Below are positions 1-7,917 of a DNA stretch of 64,000 bases, in pieces. Source of the DNA: G963664115 sp965216035 (GTDB lineage Bacteria > Acidobacteriota > Terriglobia > 20CM-2-55-15); the NCBI GenBank assembly GCA_965216035.1, contig CBDCFM010000019.1, forward strand, positions 310,001-374,000. Direction: 5' to 3'. The translations under genes and the position numbers were made by a program. The notes under the pieces are model-generated. The model worked only from the letters and a program-made list of their open reading frames with translations. It ran no database searches and was not told the DNA's origin. Position 1 is the stretch's first letter. Every line of letters starts with the position of its first letter.

Positions 1-1
1 T

Positions 2-169
2 CCGGCCGCGGTCTACAGCATGGAAACGAACGAGGGCGGAGTGTCCCGACTTGCGATCACGGCCTCCAACTGCGTCCACTGCAAGACCTGCGACATCATG
101 GATCCCTATCAGATTATTAACTGGATCCCTCCCGAAGGGGGTGGCGGACCCGGCTATGAGTATCTGTAG
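2..169 (+). CDS. electron transfer flavoprotein-ubiquinone oxidoreductase, C-terminal end (partial)
   Basis: Only the last 55 codons are inside the window; the gene runs in from the left. The reading contains NCVHCKTCDI followed by DPYQIINWIPPEGGGGPGY and a stop at 167-169. This is the conserved C-terminal ferredoxin-like segment of ETF-QO, where the CxxCxxC cysteines bind part of the 4Fe-4S cluster and the PEGGGGP tail is nearly invariant. The full enzyme is a membrane-bound FAD/4Fe-4S protein that passes electrons from acyl-CoA and amino-acid dehydrogenases, through ETF, to ubiquinone. The identification rests on this tail alone, but the motif is very specific. Confidence 0.9.
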   Translation, partial: PAAVYSMETNEGGVSRLAITASNCVHCKTCDIMDPYQIINWIPPEGGGGPGYEYL

Positions 170-503
170 GCGTGGATCTGGACTGCCTGACGGATCGAGA
201 GACGAATGGAGTGGGTAGAGTGGAGAAAACACATGGCAGCCGGGCTGCCACGTCTTTTCGAAATAGTTTAGTAGCGACCGCCTCCGGCGCCATCGCGCTT
301 CACCTGGGGTCTTGCTTCGTTCACTGTCAGTTCGCGACCGTCAAGCTCGGTTCCGTTGAACTGCGAAATCGCCTTTGCGGCATTTTCCTCGCTCATTTCC
401 ACAAAACCAAAGCCGCGGGATCGGCCAGTGTCACGGTCCGTAATGATCCGGACTGATTCGACCTCTCCGACTTGCGCGAACAGGTTGTCGAGATCGGTTT
501 CCG

Positions 504-1871
504 GAGGTCATTCCAATAAGTGTGTAAAAAGAAAAAGGCGGTGTACGCTTTCGGTGAACTTTAAACCGATAGCAAGATCCCGGCGCCAACCGGGAGAAAG
601 GTACACCACCCATGGAGAAGAAGAACACACCGGGATCAGAACAGTCAACGAATCGATACGAAGACCTTGAAGATTGGGCACGGACCCGGGTTCAGGTTTG
701 GCTCCAAGAGCTACTGGAAGGGGAAGTGACGGAGTTTCTGGGGCGGGAAAAGTCTGAACGAAGCCCAGATCGACGCGGGTACCGGAACGGGCATGGAAAG
801 CCGCGGCGGTTTGGAATGTTGAACGGCACGATGGAAGTGCGTCGTCCACGGGTCCGAAACACGGCAGAGCGATTCGAGAGCCAGGTTCTGCCGTACTTTC
901 ACAGGAAGTCGAAACAGTTAGGGCAGTTGTTGCCTGAGCTCTACCTTCACGGGCTCGCCACAGGAGACTTCGAGCAGGCGATGCGCGGGATGCTGGGTGC
1001 GGGCGCTCCGTTGTCGCGGGCATCGATCCAGCGACTGAAGTCGACGTGGCAGTTGGAGTACGACGAGTGGACCCAACAAGATCTATCCGGGCTCGAGGTG
1101 GTGTACCAATGGGCCGATGGTTTGTACGTGAAGGCCGGGATTGCGAAGGAACGTGCAGCGTTGCTGGTGATCATCGCGGGCCTGTCCGACGGGCGTAAAG
1201 TGCTGCTGGCCTGCGAGAGTGGACAGCGGGAGAGCACGGAGTCCTGGAGCCGCATTCTCCGCAATCTGAGGGAGCGTGGCCTGAAGCTAGGGAAGCTTAC
1301 GGTGGCCGATGGTCACTTGGGCATTTGGTCCGCACTGGCCGAGCAACACCCTGAGGGGAAGGAACAGCGTTGCTGGAACCACAAGGCGATGAACGTGGTC
1401 GATCACCTGCCTAAAACCGAGCAGCCAGCCGGTAGACAACTCCTCCACAGCATGGCTTTCGCTGAGTCCCGGGCTCAGTGCGAACGGAAGCGGGATCAGT
1501 TCATCCGGCGGTATCAAAAGAACTACCCAAAGGCGGGTGAAACGCTGCTGCGGGACTGGGACCGGATGGTCACCTTCTACGACTTTCCAAAGGAGCACTG
1601 GACCCATCTGAGAACGACTAACATCGTCGAGTCGCCCTTCGATATGGTTCGTCTCCGTACCAATGCGGCGCGTCGCTTCAAGAGGGTCGAAAACGCCACG
1701 GCGATGATCTGGAAATTATTACGTGTCGCTGAGAAAGCCTGGCGACACTTAAAAGGATCCGATCTCCTACAAGAGGTCTATGATGGTCAGCACTTCGCTG
1801 ATGGCATCAGAGTCGTGTCGAAATCGAAGGCCGCCGCCTGATGACTTTTACACACCTTTTGTAATGACCTC
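504..1871 (+). mobile_element. IS256-family insertion sequence (copy A)
   Basis: This 1368-bp element has imperfect terminal inverted repeats. The left end begins GAGGTCATTCC and the right end, read inward on the other strand, begins GAGGTCATTAC; both continue into GTGTGTAAAA. It is flanked by 9-bp direct repeats CGGTTTCCG at 495-503 and 1872-1880, the size expected for this family. It carries one transposase gene. The intact ends and perfect target duplication mean the insertion is fairly recent. It sits inside an RRM gene. Confidence 0.93.
612..1841 (+). CDS. IS256-family (mutator-type) transposase
   Basis: The 409-residue protein fills the element. It shows the IS256/MULE-type DDE arrangement: WADGLYVK with the first Asp, VADGHLG with the second Asp, the CWNHK motif, and the RTTNIVES segment with the Glu. 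The ATG at 612 has a GGAGAAAGG ribosome binding site about ten bases upstream. The length is normal for the family and no frameshift is seen, so the enzyme may be active. It is clearly different in sequence from the second IS256-family transposase at 38180-39427. Confidence 0.95.
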   Translation: MEKKNTPGSEQSTNRYEDLEDWARTRVQVWLQELLEGEVTEFLGREKSERSPDRRGYRNGHGKPRRFGMLNGTMEVRRPRVRNTAERFESQVLPYFHRKSKQLGQLLPELYLHGLATGDFEQAMRGMLGAGAPLSRASIQRLKSTWQLEYDEWTQQDLSGLEVVYQWADGLYVKAGIAKERAALLVIIAGLSDGRKVLLACESGQRESTESWSRILRNLRERGLKLGKLTVADGHLGIWSALAEQHPEGKEQRCWNHKAMNVVDHLPKTEQPAGRQLLHSMAFAESRAQCERKRDQFIRRYQKNYPKAGETLLRDWDRMVTFYDFPKEHWTHLRTTNIVESPFDMVRLRTNAARRFKRVENATAMIWKLLRVAEKAWRHLKGSDLLQEVYDGQHFADGIRVVSKSKAAA

Positions 1872-2115
1872 CGGTTTCCGTCGTTTGGAATGACAGATTG
1901 CCAACGTACATTTTTTGAGTCATTTACTTTCCTTGAATTTGTATGTCGAGGAACTTCGCGAGCTTTGCGGGAAAGGAGAGTGGCCGAAGAGAATCGAACT
2001 GCTTTCCGAACAGAGACAAGAGGCACCTAAACACGATTTGCAACTTATGCTACGCCCACAGTATATCCTCGAGGATGCGGCAAAGGCTAGCTGTTTCTGC
2101 CTTGGCCTTGAAGAC

Positions 2116-3648
2116 CTACTTACGCTTGACGCTCTTACCCAGTGCCATCAGGAAAATCGCGCTCTTAGAGGCTGCGTGGGGTGAAAAAAACTCGATGACC
2201 TCGTCGTCATAGAACGTCAAGCCCGTTGCACCGAGCTTTTGGGCGTACGCGGCCAAATAGAGTTTTCCGCAGATGATGCCCGCTTCGAGCTGAACTGCAC
2301 GGTAACCGCGGTTCCCGAATCGTTCCAGAATTGGTTTCATTTCCGCCAGTAAGAACACCGCTACGCTGGCGTCACCCGGAAGGTGTTGGTCGAGACCCAA
2401 GTGCGTCGCCACCGTGCGGAACTCGCCCCGTTTCAAACATTCCAGATTCATGTCTCTGCGGTGGTAGACGTAGGCACCGGGCTCGATTCCATCCACAGCA
2501 TTCACGATGAGGTAGACGCTGTTCAGATGTGAGCCGGCAGGATCCAGGAAGTCTGCCCGAATGTGTCGCGTCGCCCGGTCGAGTATTGTTGAAAGCTGTT
2601 CCAACGTTAACGGTACCCGTGCGAACCTTCGCGTGGACCCGCGTCTGAGGATGACGCTCTCGATTCCCTCATTCGAGACTTCATCATCCGGAAGCGGGCG
2701 TAGGGAGACAACTTCGTCGGGAGAGGCCGATATCTGGGAGAGGGGCGCGCTCGAGCGCCACGCCACAACCTCGTCGATGGTCTGGAGCGACGATGCCTCA
2801 TGCATCAGACTGATTGCAGGGTAGTGCACCTCGCTGTTTGAAAGAGGCACGGTTTCAAAGTTCAGTTCGGAGACTGCCTCCATTTGAGGTGGGGGAGTGT
2901 CGGAAACACTTCCCAAGGGAATCATCGAGAACGCAACTTCACGTTCCGTGTCCAGATCCAGCAACTGATTTATCTGTGAGTCCACGAAACCGCAGCTTAC
3001 CTGTGCCGGGAGACGGAGAGATGAGGCGATTGCCAGCATATTCGCAACGATAGTGCCATTGTCCCAACCGAAATGTCGGTATGCACGGGCTTGATACTTC
3101 CAGGCGTTACGCCAGTAAGTGCCCGTACAGATGATGGTCACAGGAGCCCGGGCCACAGCTGGATTGTTTCCGCTTGCACGGAGCACTACGCTTCGAAAAT
3201 CTCCATTGCGCAGTCGCCGCAGGCTGAAGTCGCCTGGGCTGAACTGATACACGCCTGCGCTCAATCCCCCGAGGGCGCCGCACACGATGTACAATTCAAA
3301 TTCGTAAAGCGCCCCAGTGCAGGACGCGGCCCGGAAGTACCGTGTGGCATCCGCGTATTCGATTGTTTTCGTGACTCCGGCTGAAAAGTAGAGCAACTGG
3401 CCCAGGTTTTTCAGATCCAGGAAACTGGCGGTCTCCAAAGCTATCCTGCTGTTTGCCACAGCCTCGAGCGCGGGAACCTCGGTCCTAGCAACCGAGGGGT
3501 CCAACCGGATCGGTTCGAGCTTGGGATAGATTTTAAACGGACGAGGATGAATCGACCAATCCAGGCGGTGGGCATTGGTTCGGACGCTGAAGCGCGAGTG
3601 TTTTGTTGCTTCGTTATAATCCCAAGTGGCCTGTGTGTTTCGGTTCAT
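2116..3648 (-). CDS. SagB-type tandem nitroreductase-domain protein
   Basis: The 510-residue protein has two nitroreductase-like halves (roughly residues 75-260 and 310-510). Each half has the signature of SagB-type dehydrogenases, for example LGQLLYFSAGVT in the first and LSTILDRATRHI in the second, with LEAGIICGKLYLAAYAQKLGATGL near the C-terminus. Proteins of this superfamily bind FMN. True SagB enzymes oxidise azolines in thiazole/oxazole-modified peptides, but many two-domain relatives stand alone with unknown substrates. No precursor peptide, cyclodehydratase or transporter gene lies next to it, so a RiPP role is not supported here. The start at 3648 has an AGGAAAA ribosome binding site. 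The family call is firm; the function is open. Confidence 0.8.
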   Translation of the reverse strand: MNRNTQATWDYNEATKHSRFSVRTNAHRLDWSIHPRPFKIYPKLEPIRLDPSVARTEVPALEAVANSRIALETASFLDLKNLGQLLYFSAGVTKTIEYADATRYFRAASCTGALYEFELYIVCGALGGLSAGVYQFSPGDFSLRRLRNGDFRSVVLRASGNNPAVARAPVTIICTGTYWRNAWKYQARAYRHFGWDNGTIVANMLAIASSLRLPAQVSCGFVDSQINQLLDLDTEREVAFSMIPLGSVSDTPPPQMEAVSELNFETVPLSNSEVHYPAISLMHEASSLQTIDEVVAWRSSAPLSQISASPDEVVSLRPLPDDEVSNEGIESVILRRGSTRRFARVPLTLEQLSTILDRATRHIRADFLDPAGSHLNSVYLIVNAVDGIEPGAYVYHRRDMNLECLKRGEFRTVATHLGLDQHLPGDASVAVFLLAEMKPILERFGNRGYRAVQLEAGIICGKLYLAAYAQKLGATGLTFYDDEVIEFFSPHAASKSAIFLMALGKSVKRK

Positions 3649-4399
3649 TGTCGAGTTTTCCTATGGTAGCAGCCTGTGGCCAACGCCCCCGAGCGCTGGT
3701 GTTTGTTGCATCCGATCATTTGTTGAGTCTGCCGCCTCGCCTGCCGCCTCTTTCTTGTCAATGCCGTCCACCCGCACCGGCCTCCCGGGGTGGGTTGTAC
3801 CAGGACCGGCTGCAATTTTCCGTCGAACCCCAAAGGCCTCGCCATCTCCATTGCGATTATTGCGCAGATGCGGCGTCGGACCATAGCATTGGGCGGTTGC
3901 AAAAGCCAGAAAGTGCGGTCTGGATGGGATAATTCGCAACGACTCAAATAGACTCAGCGGGAGGCAACGTCGGTCAGGGGTGTGGGTCAGAACAGGTCAT
4001 TTCAATTCGACGTCCGGGCGACGTCAGGTCGTCCCTCGATCCGGCAGTGTGGCACAGTGGGGTGCCTTGTTTCCTCAGCGAAAGCTGCGTCCTGGCGCAA
4101 AAAACCCTGCCCGGAATTGGAGGGGACGCGTTTCAAGGGACACCTGCCGCATTCTGAGGATGCGTTTGGCGGCCATGGACTCGCGCTCTGAGGCGTACTA
4201 ATATATGCGGTCAAGTATCCGGACACTCCGTGCCGTCCTCACCGGCGGCAAGGGCCGGGGATGTTCTGACCGTAACCTGACTTTCGCTGATTCATACGGT
4301 GAACCGGGGGTGAATCTGGGGGCATCGACGCTCTCAACGTCATTTGTTCAAACTTTGTAGGGAAATCAAAAGCGATTACATAGAAGGGAGACTGGCAAA
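3649..4399. other. intergenic region without recognisable gene
   Basis: About 750 bases separate the SagB-like gene from the aldolase. Short open frames exist on both strands, but none has a convincing ribosome binding site or recognisable protein sequence. I found no tRNA, known riboswitch or long inverted repeat. A decayed gene is possible but not supported. Confidence 0.5.
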
Positions 4400-5242
4400 A
4401 TGAGTGAAACGCTGACAGGGGCCGAATTCAAATCACAGTTGCAGGGCGGCAGTCCCAAAATGGGACTGTTCTTGAACGCGCACAGTCCGACCGTCGCCGA
4501 GCAACTGGCCTACAGCGGCTACGACTGGCTCCTGGTGGACAGTCAGCACGGTCCGATGGGGTATGAAACCCTCTCGACGATGATTGGGGGCGTATCCAGT
4601 GGTGGAGCGGTTTCCCTGGTCCGCGTAACCGGCTACAGCGATCGCGCAGGGATTCAGCAGTCGCTCGATGTCGGGGCTACCGGAATCCTGGTGCCGTATA
4701 TCAACAATGCAGAAGAGGCCCGACAGGCCGTGAGCTGTTGCCGATATCCAACGGCCGGAACCCGATCTGTGTACTTTCCACAGAAAAGTATGAACAAAGA
4801 GGGTCTGTTGGGTTACGCCGGTGCAGCCAATGACAACGTTATTGTCGCTCTACAGGTCGAGACTGCAGACTGTATCAAGAACATCGATGCGATTGCCGCG
4901 GTACCTGGAGTGGACATCCTGTTCCTCGGGCAGAATGACCTGTGCATGTCTATGGGGCTTTACGAGAAATACGAGTTTCCACTGATGTACACTTCGGATG
5001 AGCTCCACGACGCTACTGAACAGCTGCGAGCTGCGGCTCAAAAAAACAACGTTATTTTAGGACTGTTCCTCTTCGGAACTGATCGCGTTGGCGAATTTCT
5101 GGAGAAAGACTTTACGCTAATCAGTATCGGCAACGATCTCCATCATGTCCTTACACAGAGCGGTGCTCACGTTGAGGCAATGGAGGGTATCGCAGCCGAC
5201 AAAGGTAAGTCTTGGAAACGGCGTTCGACAGCGCTGTTCTAG
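4400..5242 (+). CDS. HpcH/HpaI-family aldolase
   Basis: This 280-residue protein belongs to the metal-dependent class II aldolases typified by HpaI (4-hydroxy-2-oxoheptanedioate aldolase) and 2-dehydro-3-deoxyglucarate aldolase. It has the family landmarks GYDWLLVDSQHGP, GATGILVPYINNAEEA, the metal-binding Glu in LQVETADC, and the metal-binding Asp in FLGQNDL. It should be a cytoplasmic TIM-barrel enzyme cleaving or forming a C-C bond between pyruvate and an aldehyde. The ATG has a GAAGGGAG site upstream. The gene stands alone, so the substrate cannot be inferred from context. Confidence 0.85.
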   Translation: MSETLTGAEFKSQLQGGSPKMGLFLNAHSPTVAEQLAYSGYDWLLVDSQHGPMGYETLSTMIGGVSSGGAVSLVRVTGYSDRAGIQQSLDVGATGILVPYINNAEEARQAVSCCRYPTAGTRSVYFPQKSMNKEGLLGYAGAANDNVIVALQVETADCIKNIDAIAAVPGVDILFLGQNDLCMSMGLYEKYEFPLMYTSDELHDATEQLRAAAQKNNVILGLFLFGTDRVGEFLEKDFTLISIGNDLHHVLTQSGAHVEAMEGIAADKGKSWKRRSTALF

Positions 5243-5340
5243 CAACACGAGGCTTTTGCCCGAATGATTCTAGCGACGTAGACGAGCGCAGAAACTTGAT
5301 CAATTCATAGGGAATCCAAAATGGAGAGGGCCAATTTGGG

Positions 5341-6978
5341 TCAAGATGCTATCGGGTATTCGATGTAAGAACTGTCCGGCTTTCCCCACAACCAGCCCTG
5401 CCCGTAGCGGACTCCGTAGTCCCGGAGCAGTGCAAGATCCTCTCTGGATTCAATGCCTTCGGCCACGTTTTCTGCCCCCAGTGCCCTGGAAACCTTGACC
5501 AATCGTAAGAGCAGGCGTCTTTTGTCTGGATCCTTCGAGGCGCCATTAACGCAGACGCGGTCGATCTTGACGACGTCAGGTTCCAGAATAATCAAGGATT
5601 CCAGGCAGCTGCGGCCGAAGCCCACATCGTCGATGGAGACCTCGATGCCTTTCTCCTTGAATGCGGCGACACGATCACGGAGGCACGCGGGGTCCCCAAT
5701 GAACTGTTGTTCGCTGATCTCGATGCAGAATGTCATCGCTTCATCGGCGGTAGCGAGGAGGTCCATCAAGCGTTCGCTTGGCGTACCCAGGATCGTTGAG
5801 GGAAAAAGATTGAGATGCAACTTGCCTCTGGGCATCAGCCGCTTACTGACAGCAACGCAGGCCTTTAGGCATGAGAGATCGACCGAAGCCAGCATGTTGG
5901 ATTCCAGCGCAAGCCGGAAGAAGTCGGCCGGCATTTCCAGAGCTCCGACAGGACCACGGCTCAGGAGTTCGTGCCCGACGACTCTTTCTCCAGCCAGTTC
6001 GAATATGGGCTGGGATACAGCGTAGAAGCTGCCACTCTCTATTGCAGTCGTAAGGTCGGACACGCTCCCCACACTCGGGCTGTAAAGCACCGGCGTTGCC
6101 TGCCGTGGGACGTGGACTTCGTTAGGCTGAGCATCGGTCTTGAGTGCCCTGTAAGCGAGTTCGAGGATTTCTTCAATCGAATACGTTTCTTTCGGTGCCT
6201 GAACGACGGCGACGCCCATACGTACACTCAAGGGATGCGGAGACAGGACCAGCGGTGAGCTGCCCACAGCGTGACGTAGCTTATCGGCCACCTGACGTCC
6301 TTCTGCCGTCGGTGTGTCCGGTAGCAATACGAGAAACTTGTCGCTGGAGATTCTTGCGATCTGATCTGAAGGGCGCAATGCTGTTTGTAAACGTTTCGAA
6401 ATCGTCTTGAGCAGAACGTCGCCTACAGCGTGGCCCAGGTTTTCGACGATATTGTTGAGCTCGTTACATGAAAGCAGGACAGCAGCCAGATTCGATCCCG
6501 ATCGCCGGGACCTGTCAAGCTCCTTCCACAGGGCAGTTTCGATACCGCGCCGATTCAGAAATTCAGTTAGGGGATCGATCGTGGCGAGTCGTTGCAGGTG
6601 ACCATTGGCTTTTTCCAGGGCGGTGCTCAAGCTCTTTATGTTCGCTTCGACCGGTTCCTGCTGTGCGATGTCCCTAAGGGAGGCAAGAAAAGCCGGTTGC
6701 CTGCGCCACGTGGCTCGCGCGACCCGCATCTCAACCTGATGAGTGCCTATCGTCAGCTTTGTTCGACCCGAGGCCATGACGGGATAGCCGAATACCGTCC
6801 CTTTCAGTTCCTGGACTGACCGCCCAAGGAGCCGAGCGGCTGATGGATTCGCAAAAAGGATCCTGCCTCCCTTGTTGACAATGACAACACCATCGGGAAT
6901 CGCGTCGGTGACTTCATGAAAATCCAAACCTTCCTCGTGCGGTATTTCGAGGGCGTCTGATCTCAGGTTTTGTGCCAT
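5341..6978 (-). CDS. PAS-GGDEF-EAL protein with degenerate GGDEF motif
   Basis: The 545-residue protein has an N-terminal PAS-like domain (about residues 20-110, with VVIVNKGGRILFANPSAARLLG), a GGDEF domain (about 125-290) and an EAL domain (about 310-540). The active-site loop of the GGDEF domain reads RISSDKF rather than R-GGDEF, so diguanylate cyclase activity is unlikely. The EAL domain keeps most catalytic residues: HELLSRGP for ExLxR, LHLNLFPS with Asn, EISEQ with Glu, IDDVGFG, DVVKIDR with Lys, AEGIES, and YGQGWLWGKP with Gln. It therefore looks like a cytoplasmic c-di-GMP phosphodiesterase with a sensory PAS domain and a GGDEF domain that may only bind GTP or c-di-GMP. It has no membrane segment and no operon partner. 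Confidence 0.9.
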   Translation of the reverse strand: MAQNLRSDALEIPHEEGLDFHEVTDAIPDGVVIVNKGGRILFANPSAARLLGRSVQELKGTVFGYPVMASGRTKLTIGTHQVEMRVARATWRRQPAFLASLRDIAQQEPVEANIKSLSTALEKANGHLQRLATIDPLTEFLNRRGIETALWKELDRSRRSGSNLAAVLLSCNELNNIVENLGHAVGDVLLKTISKRLQTALRPSDQIARISSDKFLVLLPDTPTAEGRQVADKLRHAVGSSPLVLSPHPLSVRMGVAVVQAPKETYSIEEILELAYRALKTDAQPNEVHVPRQATPVLYSPSVGSVSDLTTAIESGSFYAVSQPIFELAGERVVGHELLSRGPVGALEMPADFFRLALESNMLASVDLSCLKACVAVSKRLMPRGKLHLNLFPSTILGTPSERLMDLLATADEAMTFCIEISEQQFIGDPACLRDRVAAFKEKGIEVSIDDVGFGRSCLESLIILEPDVVKIDRVCVNGASKDPDKRRLLLRLVKVSRALGAENVAEGIESREDLALLRDYGVRYGQGWLWGKPDSSYIEYPIAS

Positions 6979-7074
6979 TGGTTTCGGTCCCGTGTTCAGC
7001 TGTGCTTCTCAATCACACTTATCGGTCGCTGACGAGCGAATCTATAGGGCTTCCGACAAGACATTGCAGCTGAA

Positions 7075-7917
7075 CTATCGTCTTACGACCAGTAAAGGGC
7101 ACTGCAGGCGGGTAAGGAGTTCCTTAAAGCCTTTTTCGAAGACGTCAGTGGTCGGAAGGATCAGAATTCCCGCGTCTTCGCCATGAGCCACACCTCCCAA
7201 CTCGACAGCATCCTGACGCACTACCGTTCGGAACCCAACGCGCCGATCGACCTCCAACGCCTCAAGTTCATTTTGAGCGCTCGACCTGAGCCTGTCCACG
7301 TTTTGGCCACTCGTCGGTAGGACGATCACCAGGGGGGTACCTCCGTCGTGGGCGACCTGCGTGCCCAGGGTGAGTCCGATGTGGGCTGCCTCGCTCCCGT
7401 CGTAAACCGCGACTACGGATCGCCCGGCTCGAAGGCCTGAACGGTGCACGAGCACAGGGGCGTCTGCTCGGGCAAGGACCGTTTCGGTCGTGATTCCCAT
7501 GCGGCTGGATCCGATCAACGACCAACCGCACTGTCCCAGGCTGACAATGTCAGCATCATTGGCCGCCAGGAGAAGTTCCTGGGTGACCGCGCCACGGGCA
7601 ACTTGAAAGGACCAGGGCACGCGGGCATGGTTGCCGATTGTCTCCAGGGCATGTTTGGCTTTTGCCGCCTGAATCCTCAAATGCCGTTCGAGTTCCGGCC
7701 GTTCGAGCTGCCGAACCGCGCCCGAAAATGACCCGACTGCGTTCGTGATGGGGAGCTCCGCTCCGCGAAGCAACGTTTCGTCTTCGACATACAACCCAGA
7801 CAATTCGGCCTCGAGCGCCGCAGCCAGTCGCGCTGCTATTTCCAAGACCGCTAAGCTGCACGGTGACGCATCCAACGCAACCAGTATGCGGCCAATTCTG
7901 TGCTCGGCCGGCGTCAT
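7075..7917 (-). CDS. tandem-domain universal stress protein
   Basis: The 280-residue protein has two UspA-like halves. The first runs from RILVALDASPCSLAVLEIAA to the ATP-binding-type loop MGITTETVLARADAPVLVHR. The second, starting SVVAVYDGSEAAHIGL, ends CPLLVVRR and is shorter and less conserved. It is a predicted soluble stress protein. Its ATG overlaps the stop of the upstream Lon-like protease gene (ATGA overlap at 7914-7917), so the two are translationally coupled and probably act in the same stress response. Confidence 0.85.
   Translation of the reverse strand: MTPAEHRIGRILVALDASPCSLAVLEIAARLAAALEAELSGLYVEDETLLRGAELPITNAVGSFSGAVRQLERPELERHLRIQAAKAKHALETIGNHARVPWSFQVARGAVTQELLLAANDADIVSLGQCGWSLIGSSRMGITTETVLARADAPVLVHRSGLRAGRSVVAVYDGSEAAHIGLTLGTQVAHDGGTPLVIVLPTSGQNVDRLRSSAQNELEALEVDRRVGFRTVVRQDAVELGGVAHGEDAGILILPTTDVFEKGFKELLTRLQCPLLVVRR

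Larger units (their letters stand above)
268..1923 (-). pseudogene. RRM-domain RNA-binding protein, split by an IS256-family element
   Basis: On the minus strand a gene starts at 1923 (MTQKMYVGNLSFQTTE, with the RNP-2 motif MYVGNLSF, preceded by an AAGGAAAG ribosome binding site). It is interrupted after about 17 codons and resumes at 494 as DLDNLFAQVGEVESV, continuing through the RNP-1 motif SRGFGFVEM to a stop at 268-270. Removing the insertion sequence and one 9-bp target copy restores an uninterrupted frame of 92 codons, the usual size of the glycine-tailed small RRM proteins found in many bacteria. These are cytoplasmic single-stranded RNA binders often linked to cold or stress responses. 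In its present form the gene cannot make an intact RRM, because the insertion separates RNP-2 from RNP-1. Confidence 0.9.

Noticed and set aside
3980..4201. Two overlapping frames in the 750-base gap
   Set aside because: Neither has a ribosome binding site or family resemblance, and the predicted peptides are low in hydrophobic core residues.
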